64,000 bases of DNA from Nostoc cf. commune SO-36 (GCF_023734775.1 NZ_AP025732.1:2114501-2178500), one strand, 5' to 3'; shown: positions 40,995 through 51,618, counted from the first letter of the stretch. Notes: generated by a model from the sequence alone, not told the origin. Numbers and translations: made by a program.

Positions 40995-41397
40995 AAAAAA
41001 TCTTGGGCTATTTACTTGTATATTACACTCAAAAATGTTAGTATTAGCGACTTTTTAAGTAATAAATATAGATTTTAAACTAAGTATTTGGATACTTTTC
41101 TTAAATAATATTTAGCAATACTGAAAAAGTCAGAGCGATCGCTCTTCAATAGACCTGTAGCAGAAACCGAAAAACTGATCGATAATTTATTATTGGGCTA
41201 ATAGCTAAATTAGGTTTAAACCGAATAATCGCAGTATTTTAAGTCGGTTTCAAGGTAACTTTACTATTTGTAGCTTGACTTTCTGAAAATTCAAGTATTT
41301 TTGTAATAGGTTTAATATATAGATCAAGATTTCTGACTTCGAAAATTAATTAATTCATTTAAATAACAAGCAAAGCCTAGAATCAGGAGATTACCTT

Positions 41398-42138
41398 GTG
41401 ATTGTCAACCCTACGCAAAATGGTTGGGAGGTCATTTATCATCGTGCCCATGCTTTATTAGCAGCTCAACTGGCGGGACAGTGGCGACGTAAAGATGCTC
41501 CAGTAAGGTTATATGAAACCCTAGCTGCAATTTCTCATCACGATGACCTAGAAAAAGAGTGGGAAGAAGATATTCTCAGTGAAGGAGGTGCGCCAAACGA
41601 CTTCACCCTCAACTCAAATGCCGATGTAGATGCCGGTGCTGATAAATTGGCTGAACTGGCAAAGAATGCCCTTTACCGTGGACGATGGGTAGCTTTGTTA
41701 ATTTCTATGCATATCAGCCGTTTGAATGAGCCAAGCCGGGGTCAGAGTGCCAAGCTAGACAAACTTTTAGATGAGCAACTTAAAAACCAGCAACGTTGGC
41801 GTAAGGAACTGGGCATCGAAAAGGAAGATGTTGATTCTGCTTATGCATTTATGCAGTGGTGCGATCGCCTTTCTCTTATTTTATGTCAGCAAGAACTACC
41901 TGCTGATGAGCGATTTTTAGAAATTAGCAAGGGCCCTGACGATCAGCGCTATGACATCATGCAGCGCAGTGATAATTTAGTTATTGTCAAACCCTGGCCC
42001 TTCCAAGACGATAAATTTACGGTCAACGTTGAAGCCTGCGCCCTATCCCAGGTAAAATTTGAGAGCAACAGCGAACTAACTCAAGCCCTACAAGAAGCCC
42101 CCATTAAGGTACTTGAGTGGACATTCGTTAAGAGTTAG
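41398..42138 (+). CDS. DUF3891 family protein
   Basis: This 246-residue protein starts with GTG, preceded by AGGAG about 13 bases upstream. The N-terminal YHRAHALLAAQLAGQWRRKD and the downstream AISHHDDLEKEWEEDILSEG contain conserved His and Asp residues arranged like an HD-type metal site. It also has RWVALLISMHISRL and FMQWCDRLSLILCQQELP. The family's function is unknown; a metal-dependent hydrolase is plausible from the His/Asp pattern. It ends just before a hairpin shared with convergent psaK. Confidence 0.8.
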   Translation: MIVNPTQNGWEVIYHRAHALLAAQLAGQWRRKDAPVRLYETLAAISHHDDLEKEWEEDILSEGGAPNDFTLNSNADVDAGADKLAELAKNALYRGRWVALLISMHISRLNEPSRGQSAKLDKLLDEQLKNQQRWRKELGIEKEDVDSAYAFMQWCDRLSLILCQQELPADERFLEISKGPDDQRYDIMQRSDNLVIVKPWPFQDDKFTVNVEACALSQVKFESNSELTQALQEAPIKVLEWTFVKS

Positions 42139-42144
42139 GGACTG

Positions 42145-42185
42145 ACAAAAAATAAAAAAGAGCCAGAGAACTAACTCTCTGGCTC
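42145..42185 (-). terminator. Terminator of psaK (also ends the DUF3891 transcript)
   Basis: The 10-bp stem GAGCCAGAGA/TCTCTGGCTC (42160-42169 with 42176-42185) is followed on the minus strand by six T, A, then six T. Confidence 0.85.
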
Positions 42186-42231
42186 AAAGTTGGAGACAAA
42201 ATAATCATCAAATTAAGGTTTGGGTAATAAC

Positions 42232-42492
42232 CTAAATTCTTCCCAAGTTATGCAGCCCTAAGACAACGCCCACTCCTAAGATATGGCCAAAGGCGGTAGT
42301 TGCTAAAAGGGCTGGTAAACCAAAACCACCAAATAAATTGGCTGAGGGTAGTTTTGGTTCTGCGTTGGGAAATTTGATGGTAGATTTACCAAAAGCAATG
42401 GCAACGATATTAGCAATAATGATAATCAGTCCAACTGTCGGACTCCATTGCAGAGGTGTGGTTGCAGCAGCGAGTAAGGTTGAAGTAAACAC
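42232..42492 (-). CDS. psaK: Photosystem I reaction centre subunit PsaK
   Basis: This 86-residue thylakoid protein has two membrane segments (about 17-35 and 58-80) and the family sequence FGKSTIKFPNAEPKLPSANL in the loop between them. A conserved GFGLPALLATTAFGHILG opens the second helix. It sits at the edge of PSI and binds chlorophyll and carotenoid for antenna contact. The start is GTG at 42492, with AGGAG about 10 bases upstream. It is transcribed singly, and the terminator at 42145-42185 follows. Confidence 0.95.
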   Translation of the reverse strand: MFTSTLLAAATTPLQWSPTVGLIIIIANIVAIAFGKSTIKFPNAEPKLPSANLFGGFGLPALLATTAFGHILGVGVVLGLHNLGRI

Positions 42493-43112
42493 CTGATTTG
42501 CTCCTGAAATTTATTAATGATTGAAAATATAATCTGCAACTTTCCGAAGCAAATTCAAGGAAATACTCGATTTTGCATCAATATTTAACAGTTATTCTTA
42601 CTACTTAATACAATATGATTTTAATGCAGTAATAATGCAGCGTATTTCAGGTAAATGAAGTACATGGGTAGGGGCACAGCATGTTCCCTACGATTATCTG
42701 TACCTCACGCCTGTTGCAATCTGCTGTATATTCAAAGTACTGCAATGCTCGTTCGCCTTTGGTGTCTGCCATTAGACATCTACAGAAATTAATTATTCGG
42801 GGCTTTATCTATACACAGCCAATGTTGATGCTACCAACATCATATCTGCAAACAAAAGACCACATATAAAAAAGCATTAGTTTTCATCTATCAAAAGCAT
42901 CAGATACAAGTATATAAGTTTTCTATATCTAAAGAAATTAAATATAAGTCCGTACCTAAAAAATTATACTTATAGCAGAAGTTGTAAAAATATATTAGAC
43001 ATATTAAATTAAAATAAATATTAATCAAAGTTTCTAAACAATTTCAGGAAAGTGTGCTAGACACGAACTTGGAACAAGCCAAAACTTTGTTAAAATCATC
43101 AACACACAAACT
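42493..43112. other. AT-rich intergenic region
   Basis: This is 620 bases between divergent genes. It should hold the psaK promoter and that of the glycosyltransferase. I see no supported gene; a 62-codon frame at 42681 lacks any family-like character. Confidence 0.4.
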
Positions 43113-44440
43113 ATGAACTCTATCACCGAAAAACGTATCGCCTTGATTTCCGTTCACGGAGATCCGGCGGTTGAAATAGGGAAAGAAGAAGCTGGGGTAC
43201 AAAATGTTTATGTGCGTCAGGTGGGTGAAGCACTAGCGCAGCCTAGGGTGGCATGTTGAGTATGTTTACCCGCCAGGTGAGTCTGGAGCAAGACTTGATT
43301 ATTCAACACACCGAAAATTGTCGAACTATTCGTTTAAAAGCTTGCCCTATCAGTTTGTGCCGCGAGATGAAATTTTTGAATATCTGCAAGAATTTGTTGA
43401 TAATTTCCTCGAATTTCAAGTCAAAAATGAGATTACATACCACTTAGTTCACACTAACTATTGGCTCTCTAGTTGTGGTGGGGATGAAGTTAAAGCAAAT
43501 CCAAGATAGTAAACAGGTTCACACCTACCACTCTTTAGGAGCGATCAAGTACAACACTATACAAGAAGAAGATATTCCTCAGATTGCTAGTGTGCGATTA
43601 GCAGTGGAAAAAGAGGTGTTGGAAAAAGCAGAGCGAATAGTAGCGACAAGTCCGCAAGAAAAGGAACACATGCGATCGCTAGTTTCGACAGAAGGCAATA
43701 TCGACATCATTCCCTGCGGTACAGATATTCAGCGATTTGGTTCGATTGCACAAGAAGCAGCTAGGGCTAAATTGGGGATTGACAAAGAAACCAAAGTTGT
43801 ACTGTATGTGGGGCGTTTTGACCAACGCAAAGGTATAGAAACTTTGGTAAGAGCAGTAAACGAGTCTGGGCTACGCGATTCCAAAAATATCCAGCTAATT
43901 ATTGGCGGTGGTAGTACTCCAGGTAACAGCGACGGGATTGAGCGCGATCGCATTGAGCAAATCGTCAACGAATTGGGAATGAGCGACTTTACCATCTTTG
44001 CAGGTCGTCTGAGCCAAGATGTTTTACCAACTTATTATGCCTCTGCTGATGTTTGCGTTGTTCCCAGCCATTACGAACCCTTCGGACTCGTAGCGATCGA
44101 AGCGATGGCAAGCAGTACACCAGTTGTTGCTAGTGATGTCGGCGGACTTCAGTTTACTGTGGTTAATGAAGAAACTGGTTTATTAGCGCCACCACAAGAT
44201 GTAGATGCTTTTGCCTCTGCCATTGACCGAATTCTCTTAAATCCAGAGTGGCGAGACGAATTGGGTAAAGCTGGTAGAAAGCGCGTCGAAGATAAGTTTA
44301 GCTGGGATGGTGTAGCAACTCAGTTGAGTGAACTTTACACCCAACTGTTGCAGCCACAACCAGTAGCGTCAATAGCAAAAGAACTAGGAGAGTCAACAGC
44401 AAAAAACCCAGTTTTGGTTGCTAATGATTCTTTTGCGTAA
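43113..44440 (+). pseudogene. GT4-type glycosyltransferase, frameshifted in its 5' third
   Basis: The start MNSITEKRIALISVHGDPAV matches cyanobacterial GT4 glycosyltransferases of the sucrose-synthase-like group. Four single-base indels follow: an extra C near 43242, an extra T near 43261, a missing base near 43345 and an extra T near 43475. The 3' part is open from 43475 and keeps the UDP-sugar site: VLYVGRFDQRKGIETL and ADVCVVPSHYEPFGLVAIEA, with the E-x7-E motif. Restored, it would be about 440 residues. The 3' frame alone lacks the acceptor-binding N-terminal Rossmann domain. Confidence 0.85.
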
Positions 44441-44492
44441 CAGATAATCGTGAGTGAGTAACTCAGATAATATTTTGGGTTTAAATTTGGCA

Positions 44493-44542
44493 GCGTAGGC
44501 GTTGGCGTAGCCTGTCGTAGAGAAGCCCGCCGTAGGCATCGC
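44493..44542. repeat. Dispersed repeat (inverted copy) after the glycosyltransferase
   Basis: GCGTAGGCGTTGGCGTAGCC and GCCCGCCGTAGGCATCGC are the two ends of the same dispersed repeat, on the opposite strand to the copy at 39774. They are separated by CTGTCGTAGAGAAG-type spacer. It lies in a 320-base intergenic gap with nothing else evident. Confidence 0.7.
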
Positions 44543-44760
44543 TTAAGGTTGGAAAACTCGACACCAAACACAAGCTTTATAAAAAAGTAACTCTTCACCT
44601 AAGCGTAGAAGCTTATCTTATGATATATTTCTGCGTTTTTTCATTCGCAGCTACCACCAAACCAAGTAACCGCTATGATAGTTGAGGTCTGCTATGCTTT
44701 GACTAAACAAAAATAAAAGTATAGCGATCGCTACCATTTGAATATTAATAACTAATCGCT

Positions 44761-46479
44761 TTGCAACCAGTTGACTTTACCACTCTTACAGCTGCTTGTA
44801 GCGAAATCCGCGCTAACTGGCTACCATCACGCTTAGAACAGGTTTACCAGCGCGATCGCTACACGATTGCTATGGCATTACGCACCCTGCAACAGCGAGA
44901 TTGGTTACAGATTTCCTGGCATCCCCAAGCTGCACATATTTGTATCGGCGATCCACCACCGCGATCGCCAGATACCTTTACCTTTAGCCAACAACTGATA
45001 CACCAATTGGGTGGTTTGGCACTGGTGGCGATTGAAGCGATCGCACCTTGGGAGCGGGTGATTAATTTGCAATTTGCCCGTCGTCCTGGAGAAAGCGCCC
45101 TATATCATGTCTATGCAGAAATCATGGGCAAGTATAGCAACGTCATTCTCACCGACGCTAACAATATAATTATCACCGCCGCCCATCAAGTCAGTCAGCA
45201 ACAATCTAGTGTCCGTCCCATCCAAACCGGACAACCTTATGAAACACCACCGAAACTGACTGGAACTGTCCCCAGTTTGAGCGAACCCCAAGAACGTTGG
45301 CAAGAACGGGTAAGTTTAGTACCAGGGGCATTCAAGCGGCAATTGCTCAAAAGTTATAGTGGCTTGAGTGCTGCACTACTGGAGTTAATGCTCCTAAAAG
45401 CAAATATCGCACCAGAAACATCCACCGATACTCTCAACCCCGACGACTGGCGACGGCTATTTGAGCATTGGCAAGAATGGCTGCAAGCCCTAGATTCCAA
45501 AGAATTTCAACCCGCTTGGACAAAAGATGGTTACACCGTGATGGGTTGGGGTGCAGTTGAAAAGGTCAAAGATATCCAAGAGTTACTTAACCGCTACTAC
45601 AGTAACCAAATTGACCAACAGTTATTTTCCCAATTGCGCCATCAGTTGAGTCAGAAATTGCATAATATTCTAGCGAAATTACGGAATAAAGCTCAAACCT
45701 TTCAGACGCGCTTGCAGCAATCAGATCAAGCTGATGAGTATCGGCAAAAAGCTGATTTATTGATGGCTCATTTGCAAAACTGGGAACCAGGGATGAAAGA
45801 AATTATCCTTGCTGATTTTGAGACAAATTTGCCAGTTGCGATCGCTCTCCAACCAGATAAAAATGCCGTCCAAAATGCCCAAAGTCTTTACAAACAGCAC
45901 CAAAAGCTGAAACGCGCTCGTGCTGCCGTGGAACCACTACTATTGGAAGTACAGACAGAAATTGAGTATTTAGAACAAGTAGAAGCTGCGATCGGCCAAA
46001 TAGACACCTACCAAACAACAGAAGATTTGCGAGCTTTAGAAGAAATCCGCGAAGAGTTGATTGGACAAAAGTATTTAGAAGATCCAGAATATCGCAGCCG
46101 CAGTGCTAATGAACCCCCCAGCACAAACTTTCATCGTTACCTTACCCCCAGCGGCTTTGAAGTATTAATCGGTCGTAACAATCGCCAGAATGACCAATTA
46201 ACCTTTCGTGTAGCTGGAGATTATGACATCTGGTTCCACGCTCAAGAAATTCCAGGGAGCCATGTGTTACTACGTCTAGAACCGGGTGCTGTTGCAGAAG
46301 AAGCTGATTTGCAATTTGTAGCTAATCTTGCCGCTTACTACAGTCGCGCCCGTCAAAGCGAGCAAGTGTCAGTAGTTTACACTCAGCCAAAACACGTCTA
46401 CAAACCCAAAGGAGCAAAACCGGGAATTGCTATTTACAAGCAAGAAACCATACTTTGGGGAAAACCGCAAATAGTCTAG
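44761..46479 (+). CDS. rqcH: RqcH/NFACT family protein (Rqc2 homologue)
   Basis: This 572-residue protein starts with TTG at 44761. Its layout is an N-terminal NFACT-N domain (about 1-250), a long coiled coil (about 290-450, QKLHNILAKLRNKAQTFQ) and a C-terminal NFACT-R domain. That domain has YLTPSGFEVLIGRNNRQND then DIWFHAQEIPGSHVLLRL. It binds stalled 50S-peptidyl-tRNA and recruits tRNA-Ala for alanine tailing of nascent chains. tmRNA, at 57.3 kb in this window, rescues the same kind of stalled complexes. It is intact. Confidence 0.85.
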   Translation: MQPVDFTTLTAACSEIRANWLPSRLEQVYQRDRYTIAMALRTLQQRDWLQISWHPQAAHICIGDPPPRSPDTFTFSQQLIHQLGGLALVAIEAIAPWERVINLQFARRPGESALYHVYAEIMGKYSNVILTDANNIIITAAHQVSQQQSSVRPIQTGQPYETPPKLTGTVPSLSEPQERWQERVSLVPGAFKRQLLKSYSGLSAALLELMLLKANIAPETSTDTLNPDDWRRLFEHWQEWLQALDSKEFQPAWTKDGYTVMGWGAVEKVKDIQELLNRYYSNQIDQQLFSQLRHQLSQKLHNILAKLRNKAQTFQTRLQQSDQADEYRQKADLLMAHLQNWEPGMKEIILADFETNLPVAIALQPDKNAVQNAQSLYKQHQKLKRARAAVEPLLLEVQTEIEYLEQVEAAIGQIDTYQTTEDLRALEEIREELIGQKYLEDPEYRSRSANEPPSTNFHRYLTPSGFEVLIGRNNRQNDQLTFRVAGDYDIWFHAQEIPGSHVLLRLEPGAVAEEADLQFVANLAAYYSRARQSEQVSVVYTQPKHVYKPKGAKPGIAIYKQETILWGKPQIV

Positions 46480-46481
46480 TT

Positions 46482-46504
46482 ATTGGGCATTGGGCATTGG
46501 GCAT
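46482..46504 (+). repeat. Heptamer repeat (ATTGGGC)
   Basis: Three ATTGGGC units plus AT lie just after the rqcH stop. The same motif recurs between flv1 and flv3. Confidence 0.85.
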
Positions 46505-46577
46505 GAGTTATTCTCCTTGTTTCCCCAGTCCCATCAAGCTGCATCAAATCCAATTCGTGGTCAAAGCGAGCGATCGC

Positions 46578-46796
46578 TTACAGATTTTCTATAAACTCTT
46601 CCGGTGTAACTTGCGCTTGCTTCAGAATGCCGCTCAATGTCCCTACCTTCAATTCTTGATGCACGGGTACAACACAGCCAGTTGTCCCTTCCGGCGTTTG
46701 CTTTTTCATCATAACATGACTACCGGTTTGTCGAATTTGCTCAAAACCCAAACGCTCCAGTGCCCGAATTGCCTCCCTACTTGAGGTTCGTGGCAA
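46578..46796 (-). CDS. hicA: HicA-type mRNA interferase toxin
   Basis: This 72-residue double-stranded-RNA-binding-like toxin opens MPRTSSREAIRALERLGFEQ. The catalytic His lies in QTGSHVMMKK, the usual GSHxxxxK arrangement, followed by PVHQELKVGTLSGILKQA. HicA cleaves mRNA during growth arrest. Its start lies one base after the stop of the antitoxin gene, so the two are cotranscribed and probably translationally coupled. Confidence 0.9.
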   Translation of the reverse strand: MPRTSSREAIRALERLGFEQIRQTGSHVMMKKQTPEGTTGCVVPVHQELKVGTLSGILKQAQVTPEEFIENL

Positions 46797-46797
46797 C

Positions 46798-47010
46798 TTA
46801 GGTCATAGTGTGATTCTCAATGCTGGTCATATATCTTGGAGATGTTTCAGGTAGAGGAAATTCCTCTAAGTAAAGCCGCGTTGCCTCTCTCAAGCTAGCA
46901 ATTGCTTGTTCGATTGTCTCTCCTTGATCGACCGTACCAACTTCGGGACACTCAGCTATATACATATCGTCCTCTTTATAAATGAGGACTGCAAAGCTGC
47001 GAGTTTTCAT
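46798..47010 (-). CDS. hicB: HicB-type antitoxin
   Basis: This 70-residue partner of HicA has the family core VLIYKEDDMYIAECPEVGTV, then DQGETIEQAIASLREATRLYLEE, a degenerate RNase H fold that blocks the toxin. It has no C-terminal DNA-binding domain. Here the antitoxin gene comes first, an order common for this short HicB class. A MITE-like repeat lies 51 bases upstream. Confidence 0.85.
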   Translation of the reverse strand: MKTRSFAVLIYKEDDMYIAECPEVGTVDQGETIEQAIASLREATRLYLEEFPLPETSPRYMTSIENHTMT

Positions 47011-47060
47011 CGTACTGTATCCTCAATCCTTTTTATAGCAAGCATAGCATCACCCTTTCT

Positions 47061-47163
47061 CTATAGGACTTACGCACGAGTTACGGAATAACCAACCGCA
47101 GAGGCACAGAGGGCACGGAGAAATCAGAGTTTTAGAGATATTTTGCGTAAGTCTTACTCTATA
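47061..47163. repeat. MITE-like repeat with inverted ends
   Basis: GACTTACGCA (47067-47076) and its inverted copy TGCGTAAGTC (47144-47153) bound a stretch of about 85 bases. CTATA stands at both outer edges (47061-47065 and 47159-47163), like a 5-bp target duplication. The core has the GAGGCACAGAGGGCACGGAG motif frequently seen in cyanobacterial intergenic repeats. A second repeat-like stretch (TTTGCGTCC units) lies at 47205-47240. Confidence 0.65.
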
Positions 47164-47300
47164 AAGATGCCCGCCATGAACACCCATGAGTGGAGCGATC
47201 TTTCTTTCTTTGCGTCCTTTGCGTCCTTGGCGGTTCGTTTCTCTTATTTATATTTGATAGTTTGGCACTAATAATCCTATGACTTCAAGACATGGGAACA

Positions 47301-49931
47301 TCAATTCGGCAAACCCTCTACCCGCATCAAATCCAATTCCCGTTCAAATATTTCATCAATTGACAACATTTGACCATCAACAGTCATAAATTTATGGTCT
47401 TTTGTTGCCCGAATTATTGAACCATCTTCCAAGCAATATTCAAACACCTCTTGTTGTCCGCGATCGTGCCATTGTGCCACAGGTTGCGTGTAAATATTTC
47501 CATTATTATCAACACTGTAGACAGTGCATTCAATGCGTTTTTCTACAATTTCTCCAATCGGCATTAATCCATATTCTACTGTCAATATTTCCGTATCATA
47601 GCTTAAACAATATTCAGCAAACTTCAACATTTGCTCAAATAATTCATCCGCAACTTTTTTCTGAACGCCATTTTTCGCTGCGCCATCCACGAATTTTTCT
47701 CGCTGTTTTTGCATCTCAGAAACTTTCTTTTTACCCATCGCTCGACGCAGCAAGTCAGCTTGTCCTAAAGAATATCCAGCCATATCCTGAGCAATTTTCA
47801 TGATTTGCTCTTGATAGACCATAATTCCATAAGTTTCGTCTAATATTGGTTCCAGAACTTGGTGCTGATAATCAATTTTTTCTCGACCATGTTTGCGGTT
47901 AATAAATTTAGGAATTAGTCCCGCATCTAATGGCCCCGGTCGATAAAGTGCCAAAATAGAAGAAATATCTTCTATATTAGAAGGCTTCAAATCTCGCACA
48001 ATCTGACGCATCCCAGAAGATTCTAGTTGAAATATTCCTTCTAACTCACCTGCTTCTAATAATTCATAAGTTTTTTGTACATCTTTTGGTAAACTGCTAT
48101 GCTCACCTTTCGCTAATATCCTCTGGGCTTTTCTTTCCTGACGCGGAATTTCATCAGGATCAACTCGATATCCTCTCGTTTCTTGAATCAAATCTACAGT
48201 TTTTTGAATTAGCGTTAGGTTCCGTAAACCCAGAAAATCCATTTTCAACAAACCCATTGATTCCAGGTCTTCCATGAAATACTGGGTAATCACAGAACCG
48301 TCATTATTCTTCTGTAGCGGCACAATTTGATCAAGTGGTTCGTCTGAAATTACCACACCTGCGGCATGAACACCAAAAGTTTTGTTAGTTCCTTCAATTC
48401 GCATCGCCATATCAAGCCAATGGCGAACATGGGGTTCTTTATCATATTTCTCTTTAAACTCTGGTTCTGGAGTTTTATCGGAAACCATCACCTTGAGTTT
48501 CGTTGGTTTCCCCCGCACCACAGGAATCATTTTCGCCATTTTATCAGCTTCCCCATAGGGAATATTTAATACTCTGGCGACATCTTTCAAAACTGCTTTA
48601 GAAGTTAGACGGTTAAAAGTAATGATTTGAGCAACTCTATCTGCGCCGTATTTCTCAGTGACATAATCAATAACTTTATCCCGTTGTTCAATACAGAAAT
48701 CCGTATCAATATCAGGCATGGATTTCCGTTCTGGGTTCAAGAAACGCTCGAATAGTAGCCCATGATGTACGGGATCAATATTAGTAATTCGCATTGCATA
48801 AGCGACTAATGAACCAGCCGCCGAACCCCGACCTGGCCCTACAGGAATATTGTTATCTCTAGCAAATTTGATGTAGTCCCATACAACTAAAAAGTATTTG
48901 GAAAAACCCATCTGCTGAATCATTTTCAGTTCGTATTCCAATCTTTCTTTATAGACGGAATCGACTTCCTGACGAGATTTGCGATTTAACCGTTCTAAAA
49001 GTCCACTCCATGCAACATCTTCGGCGTAAGTGTCAGCAGTATGACCAGAGGGAATGGGGGGTGTAGGAATCTGAGGCTCACCCATAATATGGTAAGGCTC
49101 GACTTTATCGGCGACTTCTTCAGTAGTAGCGATCGCTTCGGCAATCACATCATCCGGCAAATGGTCGCGAAATAGCTGCTGCATCTCCTCACCAGATTTG
49201 AGATATTCTGTGCCGCTATAACGCATCCGCTTATCTTCAATAATTAATTTGCCAGTTTGAATACATAGCAAAGCGTCGTGGGCTTCAACGTCAAAACAAG
49301 AAATAAAATGCGAATCATTGGTAGCAACAATTTTAATCCCTAGTTCGCGTGCAATTTTGACGATTTCAACATTTACAATCCGGTCTTCTTGGGAACCGTG
49401 ATCTTGAATTTCTAGATAATAATCATCACCAAATACATCTTTATACCACTGAGCAACTTTCCGGGCGGCATCTGGTCTATTACTGAGAATCGCTTGGGGA
49501 ATTTCTCCACCCAAACAAGCGCTGGTGACAATCAAGCCTTCATGATATTGTTTTAGTAAATCTTTATTAATACAGGGACGAGAAAAAATTCCTTTACCTT
49601 GAACACCATTAAGGTGAGAAATTGTGGTTAATTTGACTAAATTTTTGTAACCTTTGGTATTTTTAGCTAAAACTACTTGATGATATTTGGGACGGCGTTC
49701 TTGTTTCTCAATATCGCCGTTAATAATATACATTTCATTGCCGATAATCGGCTTAATATTTTGACTACGGCAAATTTTGATCAGTTCAACAGCGCCATAC
49801 ATGACACCATGATCGGTAAGAGCGATCGCTTTCATTCCCAGTGCGATCGCTTGATCTACCAACTCTGGTAGCTGACTTGCCCCATCGAGCAAACTGTAGT
49901 CACTGTGAATATGTAAAGGGACAAAGGACAT
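47301..49931 (-). CDS. dnaE-N: DNA polymerase III alpha subunit, N-terminal half with split intein (DnaE-N)
   Basis: The start is taken at 49931 ([17 protein letters not shown]), opening the PHP domain. The polymerase palm carries [15 protein letters not shown] with catalytic Asp residues. The extein is 774 residues and ends KFAEY. A 102-residue N-intein follows and the protein then stops. The C-terminal half of DnaE must be encoded elsewhere with the C-intein, as in other cyanobacteria, and protein trans-splicing joins them. The 876-residue frame is intact. The gene is monocistronic. Confidence 0.95.
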   Translation of the reverse strand: MSFVPLHIHSDYSLLDGASQLPELVDQAIALGMKAIALTDHGVMYGAVELIKICRSQNIKPIIGNEMYIINGDIEKQERRPKYHQVVLAKNTKGYKNLVKLTTISHLNGVQGKGIFSRPCINKDLLKQYHEGLIVTSACLGGEIPQAILSNRPDAARKVAQWYKDVFGDDYYLEIQDHGSQEDRIVNVEIVKIARELGIKIVATNDSHFISCFDVEAHDALLCIQTGKLIIEDKRMRYSGTEYLKSGEEMQQLFRDHLPDDVIAEAIATTEEVADKVEPYHIMGEPQIPTPPIPSGHTADTYAEDVAWSGLLERLNRKSRQEVDSVYKERLEYELKMIQQMGFSKYFLVVWDYIKFARDNNIPVGPGRGSAAGSLVAYAMRITNIDPVHHGLLFERFLNPERKSMPDIDTDFCIEQRDKVIDYVTEKYGADRVAQIITFNRLTSKAVLKDVARVLNIPYGEADKMAKMIPVVRGKPTKLKVMVSDKTPEPEFKEKYDKEPHVRHWLDMAMRIEGTNKTFGVHAAGVVISDEPLDQIVPLQKNNDGSVITQYFMEDLESMGLLKMDFLGLRNLTLIQKTVDLIQETRGYRVDPDEIPRQERKAQRILAKGEHSSLPKDVQKTYELLEAGELEGIFQLESSGMRQIVRDLKPSNIEDISSILALYRPGPLDAGLIPKFINRKHGREKIDYQHQVLEPILDETYGIMVYQEQIMKIAQDMAGYSLGQADLLRRAMGKKKVSEMQKQREKFVDGAAKNGVQKKVADELFEQMLKFAEYCLSYDTEILTVEYGLMPIGEIVEKRIECTVYSVDNNGNIYTQPVAQWHDRGQQEVFEYCLEDGSIIRATKDHKFMTVDGQMLSIDEIFERELDLMRVEGLPN
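47304..47609 (-). other. Split DnaE intein, N-terminal fragment
   Basis: The 102 residues begin at Cys1 ([15 protein letters not shown]) and include block [17 protein letters not shown]. They end VEGLPN at the stop codon. As I recall it, the fragment differs from the fast-splicing Nostoc punctiforme DnaE N-intein at only about eight positions, among them M16, E20, Q52 and S83. Confidence 0.9.
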
Positions 49932-50123
49932 AAGCATCTCCAACCACAAGCCAAGACACCTCTAGGGGCCTACCTTGTGGTATACCCTTTTGAGCTAGAT
50001 TTTGCAAAGCAACGGAATCTTAGATTAACAGTTTTTAACCAAAATTAAAGCTGTTCTTTTTCTGGAATTATCACTATCATTAGTGTTGTTTTAATAGTTA
50101 CAGCAGTTAACCGTATCTAGCCA

Positions 50124-51418
50124 ATGAGTCAAAAAGAGAGTACTACTTCGCCTGAAACCAAAGCTAGCCCTTGGTGGCAGCGTATCCCTCTCACATTGCA
50201 AATTCTCATCGCCCTAATAGCCGCAGTCAGCGTTGGAATTGCCCTTGGTGCGGGGAATCCCAATCCCAACAACGCCACCTTAATCAATAATTTAGCAATT
50301 CCGGCTGAATTGGTGCTAAAGGCTCTCCGCGCCCTAGCTACGCCCCTGATTTTGGTAGCGGTGCTGCATACCTTAATGACTACCGATATCCCCGGTACAG
50401 CCGGACGGCGGCTGGCAGTGCTACTTTTGACTAACACTACCGTAGCTATTTTAGTGGGACTTTTGGTAGCGAATGTGCTGCGTCCGGGAACGTGGGGCAA
50501 TGTAGCTACCTCAACAACTACAGAAATACCTACTCAGAGTCTAGACCCTTGGGGAATACTCAAAGATGCTGTTCCAGAAGCTGTCCTGAAGCCATTAGTT
50601 GATAATAATGTCATTCAACTGATTGTGATTGCCCTAAGTTTTGGCATCGTCCTGCGGGGATTAAAATCTGAACAAATTGCCCAAGGGAAAAAAACGGATA
50701 CCAACCGATAGAGGATGTCATCGGCATTTTGTTTGAGGCGGTAGTCGGTGTCCTCAACTGGGTAATTGCCTTAGTCCCTTTCGCCGTCTTTGGAATTGTT
50801 GCTAAAACAGTTGCTATGCAAGGATTTGCACCATTTAAATCTTTGGCTGCATTTATCGTGGCGGTGCTGTTAGCATTGGCATTGCAGGCGTGCTACTACC
50901 TCACCAGAGTAAAATTTGGTTCTTGGGTACACCCGCTAAAATTTCTAGCTGGCGGTTCTGATGCCTTTTTGACAGCTTTCTCAACTTCTTCTTCTGCGGC
51001 GGCAATGCCCATAACCTTTGAGGTTTTGCAAACAAAAGTTGGCTTAAGAGAATCTTCTGCTGCTTTAGGGGCATTAGTCGGGGCAAACTTTAATAATGAT
51101 GGCACTGCCCTTTACGAAGCAATGTCTGCGTTGTATATTTCCCAATTGATTGGGCAACATCTGACTCTAGGACAGCAATTAATTGTCATCCTTACCTCGA
51201 TTTTTGCATCTGTAGGTGCGGCAAATATTCCCAATGCGGGGCTGGTAACGATGACATTGGTGTTCACTTCTGTAGGCTTACCTACCCAGTACATTGCTTT
51301 GTTAGTGACTGTAGACTGGTTTTTGGATCGCTGCCGCACTGCGATTAATGTTATGGGAGATATGACTGTCAGTGCTTTACTTGATGGCAAAAAGCCTCGT
51401 TCTGTAGACGAGGCTTAA
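50124..51418 (+). pseudogene. Dicarboxylate/amino acid:cation symporter, one frameshift
   Basis: This is a DAACS-family sodium or proton symporter of about 430 residues in two frames. The N-terminal part (50124-50711) has LALVLKALRA-type scaffold helices and ends in KKTDTNR. The second (open from about 50690, ATG-less until 50729) continues PIEDVIGILFEAVVGVLNWV. It holds the transport core AFSTSSSAAAMPITFEVLQT (HP1 serine-rich loop), NFNNDGTALYEA and GAANIPNAGLVTM. The shift lies in a run of seven A at about 50687-50694, where eight would restore the frame. This is a typical place for a homopolymer error or phase variation. Confidence 0.9.
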
Positions 51419-51438
51419 TTTGACGGCTTTTGAGGTAT

Positions 51439-51618
51439 CTAATGCTGTTGAGGCCCTTTGGCATCACATTCTTTACTCCAGCAGCGTTCTAGAAGTCGAA
51501 GATGCCAGATCAATGCAAAGCGTTGGGGATTCAATACTAATTTAGTCTCGCGACTAAATAAAGGCTGGTTCAGATACTGCCAAAGGGGAAATTTAATCTT
51601 GGTGTGTTTTGGAGCCAT
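51439..51618 (-). CDS. Small protein of 59 residues, unknown function
   Basis: An ATG at 51616-51618 opens a 59-codon frame starting MAPKHTKIKFPLWQYLNQPL, then FSRETKLVLNPQRFALIWHL, ending in TAG at 51439. Its composition is that of a real folded basic protein (Trp, Tyr, Arg, Leu, no low complexity). It has no close neighbour on its strand; the symporter stops 20 bases away, convergently. I do not recognise a family, and no strong ribosome binding site is visible. Confidence 0.55.
   Translation of the reverse strand: MAPKHTKIKFPLWQYLNQPLFSRETKLVLNPQRFALIWHLRLLERCWSKECDAKGPQQH

Noticed and set aside
42681..42869. 62-codon plus-strand frame in the gap after psaK
   Set aside because: No ribosome binding site, no recognisable sequence and low-quality composition.
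50129..51390. Several minus-strand frames opposite the symporter gene
   Set aside because: These are mirror frames of membrane-helix codons; the plus-strand reading has clear transporter motifs.
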